From: a virus
Strand: one strand, 5' to 3'
Virus record (IMG/VR): IMGVR_UViG_3300028895_000206
Coordinates: 1 to 32,928 of that record
Length of the DNA: 32,928 nt
In this document: positions 1 to 6,793 of the stretch, piece after piece
Numbering within the stretch: the stretch's first letter is position 1
How the letters are laid out: the number at the start of each line of letters is the position of its first letter
The notes under the pieces: generated by a model
Databases searched by the model: none
Told to the model about the DNA's origin: nothing
Seen by the model: the letters and a program-made list of their open reading frames with translations, nothing else
Made by a program: the position numbers and the translations under genes

Positions 1-16
1 TGTACTCCCTACTAAA

Positions 17-445
17 ATGAAACCGTCACTCACAGCAATCATAATGACTATCAACACCTTGATTGTGGCGTATGTCATTTTCCTCGTGTTTGCTCCTGTG
101 CAGACCCCGATATACCACAACGCACCGTTTCCTACTGACAAGCAGGTAGTAGAGCGCGGTGAGGAAATCAGCTACTTTGTAGAAATGACCAAGCGTGCAG
201 AGTACGAAGCGACACTGAACCGCAACATCATTTGCAACGACGGCAACCTCGTCACAATGGCTCCTGGCTCTAGTGCCCTACCAATAGGCGACCACGCAGT
301 ATGGGTGACGGTAACCGTACCTGAAAAGACCAGCATAGGAACGTGTCACCTTGAAATGTACAACGTGTTTACGGTCAACCCACTACGCACCGAGACTATG
401 GAAGTGCGCACACAAGACTTTAAGGTAGTAGATAAGAGCAACTAG
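17..445 (+). CDS. Membrane-anchored hypothetical protein near the fibre/lysis genes
   Basis: This 142-residue protein has a hydrophobic N-terminal segment (about residues 5-28) that reads as a signal anchor. The remainder is polar and beta-rich, with two cysteines (about residues 73 and 113) that could form a disulphide outside the membrane. I recognise no enzyme motif. The next gene begins two bases downstream, so it is cotranscribed with the virion gene that follows. If the map is circular, the ATG overlaps the stop of the tail-fibre gene as ATGA (17-20). There is no SD. It may be a cell-envelope or lysis accessory protein, but that is only inferred from position. Confidence 0.7.
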   Translation: MKPSLTAIIMTINTLIVAYVIFLVFAPVQTPIYHNAPFPTDKQVVERGEEISYFVEMTKRAEYEATLNRNIICNDGNLVTMAPGSSALPIGDHAVWVTVTVPEKTSIGTCHLEMYNVFTVNPLRTETMEVRTQDFKVVDKSN

Positions 446-446
446 C

Positions 447-2201
447 ATGAAATACCGCAAGCACAAGAAGATCATCGTCCTCGGCAATGGCAAGGAGGCT
501 CGTATCAACAAGTCAGATGTACCAAACGGCGACTACACGATCAAGAACGGCGATAGCGAACTAGATGTTGTACGTGAAACCAGCAAGCATATATTTGTAG
601 ACACACTTGGCGAAACTGTAGATACATTGTCACTACACTTCGACCAGCTACCAGAAGAAGAACCAGAACCGTTTGACTACACCCCCATTCAAGAGGCAGT
701 CAAGCATGTTGAGGACGCGATATACGCAACAGAGGCAGACGTAGACGTAAAGCCGATTGTAGATGCCCTAGAACGCGTCAGAATGGCCATAGACGCGCAG
801 ATACTACCAGAAACGATAGACTACACCCCCACGCTACAACGCCTCGTACAAGCGACCACAGAGCGTTTTGACGCAAGTGAGATAACAGCACTACTCAACG
901 AGATTGTCAACAAAGAAACGCCGAAGTTTGAAATACCAGCCAACCTGATCAACGATAACAGGGTCAAGGTTGAGGTTGACCGAATTGGCATGGGTGGTGG
1001 TGCGTCAACAGGACGGCTCGAAAACATCCTGCAAACAGGAACCGCAGTCAAAGCAGCAGACTCTCCGAGCGTCGATGCGTTTGGCAGGTGGAGGGTATCA
1101 AACACCGAAACTATTTTCGACAGCAAGCAACTATACGACAGCCAACCGCTGTTCTGGGATGACCAAGAGGTGTCAGGTAGTGGCACGGGAAGCACACACT
1201 CAACCGCTAAAGCGGCCACTACACTGTCCGTTTCAGACGCAACCGCAGGACTTCGTGTACGCCAGACGTTCATGCGGTTCAACTATCAACCTGGAAAGAG
1301 TCAACGTGTACTTCTTACCTGCGCGAACATTGCAGCGTCAACAGGCATCACCAAGGGCTTTGGGTACGGTGACGACAATAACGGACTCTTCCTGGTGAAC
1401 GATGAGGGGACAATGAAGTTCATTCGCCGTACCTCAACCAGTGGCTCAGCGGTAGATAACGAGACAGAAGTGAGCATGACCCTACCTGATGGCTCTGCTC
1501 TTGACCTCACCAAGACCTTCATCCTCGATATTGACTTCGAGTGGCTGGGTGTTGGCCGTGTCAGAGCTGGGCTTGTGCAGGGCGTACAGATTGAATACTT
1601 TTACGAGTTCACGGGCGTGAACAACCTCAACGTGGTGTACATGAGCAACCCGAACCTACCGCTGCGCTACTGGATAGAAAATAACGGGAACGGTGGTGCT
1701 GACACATTCGACCATATCTGCGGCTCAGTCATGTCTGAAGGTGGTGTACAGAAGCTTGGCGTACTCCAACACGAAGATAGTGCTAAGGTAACCTATACGA
1801 CTGCTGGCACTCGCTACATTGCTATGGCTGGCAGACTAAAGAGCACACACCTTTCACTCTCTATAGATATTGAAAACGTATCAGCAAGCATTTTTTCGAA
1901 CGACTACGGGCATTGGGAGTTTGTAGCTGGTGGTACACCGTCAGAAACCCTTACCTTCACGGGAAAGACGAATAGCGGTATGGAGATATTCAAGGGTGAC
2001 GGCGACCAGACACTTACGGGAGGACAAGAGATAGACGGACGGTGGCTTTCCACAGCTTCCAGTGTTTCTTTCGACACGCCTAACGCTATACGCCCTGGGT
2101 CTGCTATAGACGGTACACCGCAGGTTTGGTACTTAGTCTTTATCCCAGACACTAACAACGTAGCATTTGCTTCTTCGGTAACGTGGAGGGAACTTTTGTA
2201 G
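447..2201 (+). CDS. Phage virion structural protein (tail/receptor-region type)
   Basis: The product has 584 residues. An N-terminal region (1-170) is acidic and partly helical, followed by a Gly-rich linker (MGGGAST, about 177-183). A long beta-rich region follows, with GRLEN, FGRWRVSN, FDSKQLYDSQPLFWDD and NYQPGKSQ signatures. I associate that combination with a recurrent phage virion-protein family often annotated as a structural or tail protein. It sits between a membrane-anchored protein and an HExxH protein and close to the holin-like gene, as in many distal-tail/lysis regions. It could be a fibre, decoration or receptor-binding protein, and the sequence does not discriminate. A structural role is likely; the exact location in the virion is not known. 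Confidence 0.65.
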   Translation: MKYRKHKKIIVLGNGKEARINKSDVPNGDYTIKNGDSELDVVRETSKHIFVDTLGETVDTLSLHFDQLPEEEPEPFDYTPIQEAVKHVEDAIYATEADVDVKPIVDALERVRMAIDAQILPETIDYTPTLQRLVQATTERFDASEITALLNEIVNKETPKFEIPANLINDNRVKVEVDRIGMGGGASTGRLENILQTGTAVKAADSPSVDAFGRWRVSNTETIFDSKQLYDSQPLFWDDQEVSGSGTGSTHSTAKAATTLSVSDATAGLRVRQTFMRFNYQPGKSQRVLLTCANIAASTGITKGFGYGDDNNGLFLVNDEGTMKFIRRTSTSGSAVDNETEVSMTLPDGSALDLTKTFILDIDFEWLGVGRVRAGLVQGVQIEYFYEFTGVNNLNVVYMSNPNLPLRYWIENNGNGGADTFDHICGSVMSEGGVQKLGVLQHEDSAKVTYTTAGTRYIAMAGRLKSTHLSLSIDIENVSASIFSNDYGHWEFVAGGTPSETLTFTGKTNSGMEIFKGDGDQTLTGGQEIDGRWLSTASSVSFDTPNAIRPGSAIDGTPQVWYLVFIPDTNNVAFASSVTWRELL

Positions 2202-2202
2202 T

Positions 2203-2934
2203 ATGCAGCACGTAATTCTTTTGGATCGCAAGATCACACTCAAGGAGTTTGAAAACTGGAAGCGCGAGGACGCAGCTTTTTGGAAAGACAACACGGGTAT
2301 CACGCCATCATATGCAATGCTGCGATACGACTATACAGACTATCCAACAGAAATAGACAGTGACGGTGACATACGCGCACACAGCAAGTGGTTGCAATCG
2401 TTGACCGACGGCGTTGTGAGTATATATGGGGACTTCGGTGTGGACTTCATCATGGTAGTTATCCACGAGGACAACTGGAAGTCAGACCCGCCAGGCCCAG
2501 GCAACGGCATATGGGGCACCAACTATTCATACAGGTTCGGCAAGCAGCACCTACAATACTGCCGATGGGATAGAGACAACCCTGCAAACAGCTTTGGTAC
2601 GCTCTACCATGAGCGACATCACGCGCTAGACGCACTTGTGAGGCAAGAGGTGGGTTTGAACGTAGAACCTCTCCTGAGCGTTCCTGTGGGCAAATACGAC
2701 CGTTGTGTCACCCATGCCAAGTGTGGAGGGGAATGGAAATACATACGCTATCAGCAGAACGCACGCTCGCTGTTCCTTATGCGACACCTACTGCGTAAGG
2801 CGTTCGAGAAGCGACGACTACGACACAAGGAACTGGACGGCAACGAGGCCAGTGTCATTCGACGAGCACTCAACCTGTTGTACTACATCATCAAGATGCA
2901 GTTCAACAAAAAGGACGGAGTGAAAAAAGATTAG
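2203..2934 (+). CDS. HExxH-motif protein, candidate zinc metallopeptidase
   Basis: The 243-residue protein has the pentapeptide HERHH at residues 136-140 (2608-2622), which fits the gluzincin/metzincin HExxH zinc motif inside a plausible helix. I do not see an unambiguous third ligand, although Glu149 and Glu155 follow. There is no signal peptide or membrane segment. The C-terminal 60 residues are very basic. The gene lies one base after the virion-protein gene and 15 bases before the holin-like gene. This context would suit a virion- or lysis-associated peptidase acting on the cell wall or on virion proteins. The motif is seen directly; peptidase activity is inferred and no named family was recognised. 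Confidence 0.55.
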   Translation: MQHVILLDRKITLKEFENWKREDAAFWKDNTGITPSYAMLRYDYTDYPTEIDSDGDIRAHSKWLQSLTDGVVSIYGDFGVDFIMVVIHEDNWKSDPPGPGNGIWGTNYSYRFGKQHLQYCRWDRDNPANSFGTLYHERHHALDALVRQEVGLNVEPLLSVPVGKYDRCVTHAKCGGEWKYIRYQQNARSLFLMRHLLRKAFEKRRLRHKELDGNEASVIRRALNLLYYIIKMQFNKKDGVKKD

Positions 2935-2949
2935 CAATAACAAGTTTAT

Positions 2950-3216
2950 ATGGACGTAGTAACACTCATGGTGGCAGCAGTCACCCCAGCAATCGTCACA
3001 GCAGTCACGGGCTACATCAAAAAGTTGGGTACGCTGCCTATTGCAGACAACCGTGTGCTGTGGATCCGCGCTATCGTTGCGGTCTTGGCCCTCATCGGTG
3101 CTGGACTCACACAGGTGGTTGGTGGCGAGGCATTGGACGGTGGTTTGGTAGAGGCAGCGATCCTCGCACTGTTCAACGCAGCAGCAGCTACATGGCTTTA
3201 CACACGCAGCGTTTAG
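2950..3216 (+). CDS. Small membrane protein, holin-like
   Basis: The 88-residue protein has three hydrophobic stretches (about residues 3-21, 36-55 and 64-84), with a short basic turn after the first. This is the size and topology of a class I-like phage holin, which would permeabilise the cytoplasmic membrane at the end of infection. It is the last gene before a strong intrinsic terminator (3257-3280). That matches a late transcription unit ending with lysis functions. No SD precedes the ATG. Topology supports a holin, but holins are not recognisable by sequence alone. Confidence 0.6.
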   Translation: MDVVTLMVAAVTPAIVTAVTGYIKKLGTLPIADNRVLWIRAIVAVLALIGAGLTQVVGGEALDGGLVEAAILALFNAAAATWLYTRSV

Positions 3217-3256
3217 TGCCACACTATTCTACAAGGTAGTGGTTCACCTAACACAC

Positions 3257-3280
3257 AACCCCCCATAAAACGGGGGTTTT
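3257..3280 (+). terminator. Intrinsic terminator ending the late operon
   Basis: AACCCCC (3257-3263) pairs with GGGGGTT (3272-3278), followed by a short T run to 3280. It lies 40 bases after the holin-like gene. A TATACT hexamer begins only seven bases after the T run, so termination and re-initiation are packed together. Confidence 0.85.
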
Positions 3281-3281
3281 G

Positions 3282-3299
3282 TGGTGTATACTGCAATCC
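3282..3299 (+). promoter_or_regulatory. Promoter with TATACT -10 immediately after terminator
   Basis: TATACT lies at 3287-3292 with TG directly upstream (3285-3286). No good -35 is visible at 17-18 bases, which fits the other extended -10 sites in this window. The expected start is near 3299. Confidence 0.5.
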
Positions 3300-3348
3300 T
3301 GGTCGTGAGGCCCTGACTTTTCCACAGCCCCGTACTACACGGGGTTTT
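3299..3348 (+). ncRNA. Candidate ~50-nt ORF-less transcript
   Basis: The interval runs from the expected start of the 3287 promoter to the terminator at 3328-3348. It contains no plausible ORF. It could be a genuine small RNA or simply the spacer of a stacked promoter-terminator control element. Transcription is inferred from signals only. Confidence 0.35.
3328..3348 (+). terminator. Intrinsic terminator
   Basis: CCCCG (3328-3332) pairs with CGGGG (3340-3344) around a 7-base loop, followed by TTTT (3345-3348). Another TATACT begins ten bases later. Confidence 0.75.
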
Positions 3349-3354
3349 GGATTG

Positions 3355-3363
3355 TGATATACT
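3355..3363 (+). promoter_or_regulatory. Extended -10 promoter TGATATACT
   Basis: TATACT lies at 3358-3363 and is preceded by TGA (3355-3357), a TGn extended -10. A DnaA-box-like TTTTCCACA is at 3318-3326, 31 bases upstream of the -10. The expected start is near 3370. Confidence 0.55.
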
Positions 3364-3369
3364 TCCTGG

Positions 3370-3438
3370 TGATGCACATAGTTCGCACACAAGCGAATAC
3401 AGACAGTTGCGTACTATACGAGAGTATGGTACTTTTTT
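3370..3438 (+). ncRNA. Candidate ~69-nt small RNA
   Basis: This is the interval between the 3358 promoter and the strong terminator at 3411-3438. It contains a small hairpin TTCGC (3382-3386)/GCGAA (3393-3397). The 5' arm GTTCGC (3381-3386) can alternatively pair with GCGAAC (3443-3448) if transcription reads through to the next terminator at 3494. No ORF starts here with translation signals. Its target or role is unknown. Confidence 0.4.
3411..3438 (+). terminator. Strong intrinsic terminator with GAGA loop
   Basis: GTACTATAC (3411-3419) pairs with GTATGGTAC (3424-3432), nine pairs with one G-U, across a GAGA tetraloop. Six T residues follow (3433-3438). Confidence 0.85.
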
Positions 3439-3461
3439 GTCAGCGAACTATATGTATCAGC

Positions 3462-3494
3462 AAAACCCCCTGCGCCTCGTGCGTGAGGGGTTTT
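3462..3494 (+). terminator. Intrinsic terminator
   Basis: AAAACCCC (3462-3469) pairs with GGGGTTTT (3487-3494) around an internally paired loop. The A-rich 5' arm is nearly symmetrical, so it could also act on the minus strand, though no minus-strand gene is seen. This is the third terminator within 240 bases. Confidence 0.75.
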
Positions 3495-3502
3495 GTGTTA
3501 CT

Positions 3503-3796
3503 GACAGAGTTGGTAGGCGAACCCACAAGCCACCTGTCGGACGCCAATTAAATTGTGGGGGGAGCGGATACCTAAGCGATATACGAATGCTCTCTCGCTT
3601 GTAACGGATGCAGGTAATCATTCACACGTTACAAGGAGTACCGAGTTCAAGGACAACCGAAGATGAGTATGGCCGAAAGGTTGACGCTCTAGGTTGCGGA
3701 GAACCGAGAAGTGAATTAGCGAGCCGTCCCCATAGTTTGACGCACCTCGTTCCTGATAACTAGCCTTATAAGACAGGCTAGGATGCGTTTCCTAGC
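3503..3796 (+). ncRNA. Candidate large structured RNA upstream of the early genes
   Basis: Nearly 300 bases without a credible gene contain many helices. AGTTGG 3508-3513/CCAATT 3544-3549 opens the region. A closing stem TGGGG 3556-3560/CCCCA 3728-3732 encloses hairpins AAGCGA 3574-3579/TCGCTT 3595-3600, GTAACG 3601-3606/CGTTAC 3627-3632, and CAACC 3654-3658/GGTTG 3692-3696. The last holds a GAAA-capped GGCC/GGTT stem (3671-3682). Downstream, GACGCA 3739-3744/TGCGTT 3784-3789 encloses CTAGCCT 3760-3766/AGGCTAG 3775-3781. That hairpin competes with GCTAGG 3777-3782/CCTAGC 3791-3796. It precedes the gene at 3820, so it may be a cis-acting leader or a trans RNA. I could not match it to a known class (tRNA, tmRNA, RNase P and group I cores were considered). 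Confidence 0.45.
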
Positions 3797-3819
3797 TCAA
3801 CCGAATAGTCATATCAAGT

Positions 3820-4101
3820 ATGAAGCACATTGGAGAATTGAACCTTAGAAAGTGGAACGTATCGGACGCGCCGAAAAGTCGTTGGGCAGAGGTGGTCGAG
3901 CGACTTATGAAAGCCACCGATATGAATTGGAGCTTTGGGCGTTGGTGCGGTCACTTGAAACGACACGGCTTCGACAAAACGAACGTCGAACACCTTGATA
4001 GCATTATCAGCAGAGCACGGGACGCGGAGAACCCACCGCGCAATATCCTGTTTAACATCAAACAACATGGACAAAGCAATACACATGGACAACGAGGTTG
4101 A
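3820..4101 (+). CDS. Hypothetical protein, first gene after the structured RNA region
   Basis: The protein has 93 residues and is basic, with several Trp and His. No family was recognised. It contains a helical stretch RWAEVVERLMKATDMNW and ends in a low-complexity His/Gln/Gly tail where it overlaps the next gene. The ATG has no SD. It begins 24 bases after the pair of mutually exclusive hairpins at 3760-3796, which could influence its expression. A DNA- or RNA-binding role would fit the charge but is not demonstrated. Confidence 0.55.
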   Translation: MKHIGELNLRKWNVSDAPKSRWAEVVERLMKATDMNWSFGRWCGHLKRHGFDKTNVEHLDSIISRARDAENPPRNILFNIKQHGQSNTHGQRG

Positions 4102-4330
4102 GCACTACCACAAGTGGATGAAAGAGCGCACAGAACTAGACGCTATCAGCCGACAGAACGCATGGCTGGAACTCAAAGGCGGCATGAAGAACGGCAACGT
4201 TATACCAGACCGCTACATGGGACTCATGCAGGTGATTAAGGAGCACGGCAAAAAGCATAAGCTCAGTCAAGAAGACCGCGCAAAGAAAGCCCGCGAACTA
4301 GCGCAGCATTTCAGACGGCGTTTCGTATAG
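4067..4330 (+). CDS. Small basic hypothetical protein
   Basis: The protein has 87 residues if started at the ATG at 4067, a start that overlaps the preceding gene by 35 bases; a second in-frame ATG is at 4085. The upstream extension of the frame to 3995 lies wholly inside the previous gene and looks unlike protein sequence, so it was dropped. The protein is helical and Lys/Arg-rich, especially at the C terminus (KARELAQHFRRRFV). No motif was recognised. Confidence 0.55.
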   Translation: MDKAIHMDNEVEHYHKWMKERTELDAISRQNAWLELKGGMKNGNVIPDRYMGLMQVIKEHGKKHKLSQEDRAKKARELAQHFRRRFV

Positions 4331-4331
4331 G

Positions 4332-4371
4332 TGTGGATAACTTGCTATGCTAGAGCATTATATGGTATACT
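4332..4371 (+). promoter_or_regulatory. Promoter with perfect DnaA-box sequence upstream
   Basis: TATACT (4366-4371) is preceded by TGG (extended -10). TTGCTA (4342-4347) lies 18 bases upstream as a -35. TGTGGATAA (4332-4340), the reverse complement of the consensus DnaA box TTATCCACA, directly abuts the -35. The expected start near 4378 leaves a leader of about 32 bases to the ATG at 4410. Confidence 0.65.
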
Positions 4372-4409
4372 ACCAGCAGGTCGAACACTTATTAGCAACA
4401 ACCACTACC

Positions 4410-4580
4410 ATGTCACATAAAAGCACAACCAAAGTTCTTGAGTCGAAGCACGAAGCCGAGCTTGAGAAAAACTACACGTCGGATACAGACACAACCGACG
4501 AACTTCGTGATCGTGAAGAAGAAGACCGTGACCGACAGGAGGATTACTACGAGCAACATGCTCACCAACCACTATCATGA
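4410..4580 (+). CDS. Small highly charged hypothetical protein
   Basis: Started at ATG 4410, downstream of the promoter at 4366, the protein has 56 residues. An earlier in-frame ATG at 4347 lies upstream of the -10 and would not be on the message. The sequence is dominated by Asp, Glu, Arg and Thr with no hydrophobic core. It is probably disordered. The stop overlaps the next start as ATGA (4577-4580), showing translational coupling to a membrane protein. Confidence 0.5.
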   Translation: MSHKSTTKVLESKHEAELEKNYTSDTDTTDELRDREEEDRDRQEDYYEQHAHQPLS

Positions 4581-4708
4581 AAGACGCATTACTCAAAGGA
4601 ATTGCCGTACTACTCCTTGCGCTGCCATACATACTGATTATCACACTACTTGTGATTGCGCCGCCGCTAGGTATACTCGCAATTCTATTTATTCTTTTCA
4701 GTCGCTAG
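4577..4708 (+). CDS. 43-residue single-pass or hairpin membrane protein
   Basis: After MKDALLKG the product is almost entirely hydrophobic (residues 9-41), broken only by a Pro-Pro near the middle. It could therefore cross the membrane once or form a hairpin, and it ends in SR. It overlaps the previous gene by four bases (ATGA), and the next gene starts one base after its stop. The tight coupling on both sides supports a real gene. Function is unknown. Confidence 0.55.
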   Translation: MKDALLKGIAVLLLALPYILIITLLVIAPPLGILAILFILFSR

Positions 4709-4709
4709 T

Positions 4710-4898
4710 ATGAAACAGTTGAACGGGATGATATTGCCCGAAGTACAAGACATCATCATATACAACCTCATTCAAGCAAAGTCTGAGGCAACGTACATGA
4801 GCAACGCACAGATTGCAGATGCAATACTGCTTGCACTTCCTGAACTAGACGCAGAGGATGTTGCAAATCGCATATTAGAAGCAATAAATGAAAGGTAA
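4710..4898 (+). CDS. Small helical hypothetical protein
   Basis: The 62-residue acidic protein is predominantly helical, with a repeated Ala/Leu/Asp pattern (SNAQIADAILLALPELDAED). It has no recognisable motif. It starts one base after the preceding stop and ends one base before the ATG of the next gene (TAAcATG spacing). This spacing recurs in the window and replaces an SD. Confidence 0.55.
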   Translation: MKQLNGMILPEVQDIIIYNLIQAKSEATYMSNAQIADAILLALPELDAEDVANRILEAINER

Positions 4899-4899
4899 C

Positions 4900-5412
4900 A
4901 TGGCAACAGTAACGAGTATCGAGGACAAAACAACCTCGACCAACAAACCTTACAAGCTATGCTCACTCGCTGATGGCCGAAAAGTATCAGTGTGGAGCGA
5001 CCACCCATTATTCAGCGAGGTGGCACCGAACTTTGAGATACCAGACAGTCTGTTCTACCAAAAGGGTCAGTATTGGAACCTCACCAACCCTGCTCGCAAG
5101 GGTGCACCACGATCAGGTGGCTACCAGAACAAGCGTACTGCTGACATCAAAGAGGCACAGGACAACAAGGAGCGCAGCATCACATTCTTCAACAGCACGA
5201 ATGCTGCAATGCAAGCCGTCAGTACATTCAACAAGGCCGACTTCGGCGACAAGAGCACCACTGACATACGCAAAGAAATCCGCGAATGGCGCGACTGGTT
5301 CATAAAGGAGCACGACAACTACAAGAACCACAAAGACCGCTACCCTGAAGAAGACCCGTTGCAAAACGACGCACCAGAACTAGACGAGTCGATGACACCG
5401 AAAGACTGGTAG
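4900..5412 (+). CDS. Hypothetical protein, possible OB-fold/ssDNA-binding protein
   Basis: The product has 170 residues from ATG 4900, which sits one base after the upstream TAA; an alternative ATG is at 4888. The N-terminal half has an alternating beta pattern with aromatic and Lys residues (KLCSLADGRKVSVWSD, FYQKGQYWNL) reminiscent of an OB fold. The C-terminal half is charged and helical and ends in an acidic tail closing with PKDW. Acidic tails with an aromatic end are typical of phage ssDNA-binding proteins. Location beside recombination genes fits an SSB role. This is a pattern-based guess and not a family match. Confidence 0.4.
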   Translation: MATVTSIEDKTTSTNKPYKLCSLADGRKVSVWSDHPLFSEVAPNFEIPDSLFYQKGQYWNLTNPARKGAPRSGGYQNKRTADIKEAQDNKERSITFFNSTNAAMQAVSTFNKADFGDKSTTDIRKEIREWRDWFIKEHDNYKNHKDRYPEEDPLQNDAPELDESMTPKDW

Positions 5413-5416
5413 GCAT

Positions 5417-5644
5417 ATGAGGGAGATCAAATACAAGAAAGGTGGCATACAGGGCGTGGTGCTGAACAAACGCTTTGTCACTGAGTTCAACGAGTTTGAC
5501 CACGACCTCGCACACCGACTACAGGGCATGGGAGTCACAAAGATTGAAATGCCCGATGGAACCATTAGCCTTGTTGACGCTATAGCGCACGGCGTTATCC
5601 AGGACAATAAGTGGAAAGTACCATGTTCAACAACAAACGAATAA
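5417..5644 (+). CDS. Small hypothetical protein
   Basis: The 75-residue protein has a compact alpha/beta look and no recognisable motif. It begins four bases after the previous stop and overlaps the following basic gene by 22 bases. The codon pattern resembles its neighbours, and both flanks are tightly packed. It is therefore likely real, with function unknown. Confidence 0.5.
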   Translation: MREIKYKKGGIQGVVLNKRFVTEFNEFDHDLAHRLQGMGVTKIEMPDGTISLVDAIAHGVIQDNKWKVPCSTTNE

Positions 5645-5820
5645 AAAAATTAGAAGCTGACATGGAGTACGCCAACGCCATACTAGACCATGTACTGGAC
5701 GTACTAATGCAGCTTGCGCCCCCAAAAAAGCGTGGTCGGCAAACCAATGCCACACGGTACGGACTCAAAAAAGATAGTACGCCGAAAAAGAAGCCAGGAC
5801 GTAAGAAGATAAAAAAATAA
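5623..5820 (+). CDS. Small Lys-rich protein with basic tail
   Basis: The 65-residue product starts at ATG 5623; a GTG at 5611 is an alternative. A short helical segment (residues 5-32) is followed by an intensely basic tail with PKKRGR and KKKPGRKK clusters, the latter resembling AT-hook or histone-tail sequences. Nucleic-acid binding is likely from composition. No family was recognised. Confidence 0.5.
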   Translation: MFNNKRIKKLEADMEYANAILDHVLDVLMQLAPPKKRGRQTNATRYGLKKDSTPKKKPGRKKIKK

Positions 5821-5821
5821 T

Positions 5822-6115
5822 ATGGCTTACGAACAAACAATGCTGCAACAGCTTAAACAGTTATTGCTGGATGAACCAAAGGCACGGGAGCGCAAGAACA
5901 AGAACCGCGCCATAAAGCACATTCTCGCAAAGAAATACCCGTCGCTACGCAGCATAGATCCAGGTGTGCTACAGGAAGCCGTCAAGAAGTCACAAAGCCT
6001 TGATCGTAGCTGGCGCAAGCTCTTAGAGGAAAACCCCAAGCTACGCGGCAAGGATTACGACAACAAGCAGGAACAAGAGCGCGTCAGTAAGCACAGACTG
6101 GGCTACAACGTATGA
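5822..6115 (+). CDS. Basic helical hypothetical protein
   Basis: The 97-residue protein is rich in Lys, Arg and Gln and mostly helical. It has a stretch (LQEAVKKSQSLDRSWRKLLEENPKL) that looks like a helix-turn-helix or protein-interaction segment. Its stop overlaps the ATG of the NinB-like gene (ATGA, 6112-6115), so it is translationally coupled to the recombination block. A role in DNA metabolism is inferred from context only. Confidence 0.5.
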   Translation: MAYEQTMLQQLKQLLLDEPKARERKNKNRAIKHILAKKYPSLRSIDPGVLQEAVKKSQSLDRSWRKLLEENPKLRGKDYDNKQEQERVSKHRLGYNV

Positions 6116-6621
6116 AAAAGTGGTTGCTCAAGGTAGTAGACGGGAGGCCAACCACCACGAGCGCACACCAAAAGGCTGACTTCAAGGCGTGGCTAGGTGA
6201 AAATGAGGGTAAAATACTCGAAGTAGTCCCCCGTGAGCGCATATCAAAGGGGAAACGGGGCTACTTTGAGGGTGCTATCGTGCCAACGTATTGTGATTGG
6301 CACGATGCGCTTGATCCCAGGAACCCTGAACACCGCGCATTGGTGCGTGAAGAACTAAAAACAGAGTTCAACGGGGTCACACTCAAAGGTATTAGCGGAA
6401 AGCCACACAAGGTCGCACAGAGCACCACAGGGCTATCAAACGACCAGTTCGGACAGTTCCTAGAGCGTATCACGCGCTACTTCGAGGAAAACCAGATACC
6501 TATACCTGACCCTGAACTGTACAAACGATGGCAAGACATGTTCATGTTCGACTATCCTGACTACTGGGAGTGGCTACAGGCAACAAATCAACATGCAGAC
6601 GGGTCGCCAATTCAAGTATAG
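6112..6621 (+). CDS. NinB-like recombination protein
   Basis: The 169-residue protein has the layout of phage NinB-type recombination proteins. A short Lys-rich N terminus precedes a segment (KGKRGYFEGAIVPTYCDWH, about 46-64) in the place of the family's QNRxYxG region. Next comes FNGVTLKGISG, then the characteristic STTGLSNDQFGQFLERITRYFEENQIPIPDP (about 104-134). NinB of lambda promotes recombination-mediated replication and repair, acting on ssDNA/SSB complexes. Downstream neighbours are an HNH nuclease and RusA, paralleling the lambda nin region. The assignment rests on motif resemblance read by eye. Confidence 0.5.
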   Translation: MKKWLLKVVDGRPTTTSAHQKADFKAWLGENEGKILEVVPRERISKGKRGYFEGAIVPTYCDWHDALDPRNPEHRALVREELKTEFNGVTLKGISGKPHKVAQSTTGLSNDQFGQFLERITRYFEENQIPIPDPELYKRWQDMFMFDYPDYWEWLQATNQHADGSPIQV

Positions 6622-6793
6622 CTACAAGTACAACTGCTACCGTTGTGATGCTGAGATCGAACGTAGTATCAAGTTCAACAAGTCGATACACCTCAAATGC
6701 CACAACTGTCGCTTGCTTGAAATGAAAGAGAACGCCACGTTGTCAAACAAAGAACGAAATGAAGCTCGCAAATCCATTCACAAGCGCAACTAG
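6593..6793 (+). CDS. Small zinc-ribbon protein
   Basis: The 66-residue basic protein has two CxxC pairs (YRC within CYRC, and CHNC, about residues 15-18 and 36-39) that would bind one zinc. A Lys/Glu-rich helix follows. It overlaps the preceding gene by 29 bases and the following HNH gene by 35 bases. Such zinc ribbons in phage operons usually bind DNA or protein partners. No specific family was recognised. Confidence 0.6.
   Translation: MQTGRQFKYSYKYNCYRCDAEIERSIKFNKSIHLKCHNCRLLEMKENATLSNKERNEARKSIHKRN

Noticed and set aside
1-16. Direct terminal repeat with the window end
   Set aside because: The first bases do not recur at the 3' end. The case for circularity rests only on the reading frame across the join.
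2459-2467. TTATCCACG resembling a DnaA box
   Set aside because: One mismatch, within coding sequence, with no promoter nearby. Similar isolated coding matches (for example CTATCCACA near 24128) were also set aside.
3503-3560. tRNA-like AGTTGGTAGG sequence
   Set aside because: It resembles a D-loop, but there is no acceptor stem, no T arm and no matching anticodon stem.
3347-3604. Two overlapping ORFs (3347-3604 and 3354-3551) in the terminator-rich region
   Set aside because: They run through two intrinsic terminators and structured RNA, have unnatural composition and no start signals.
3640-3732. Group I intron or hammerhead ribozyme core
   Set aside because: GTTCAAGGAC and GATGAG...CGAAAG superficially resemble core segments, but the P7 pairing and the CUGAUGA core are not present.
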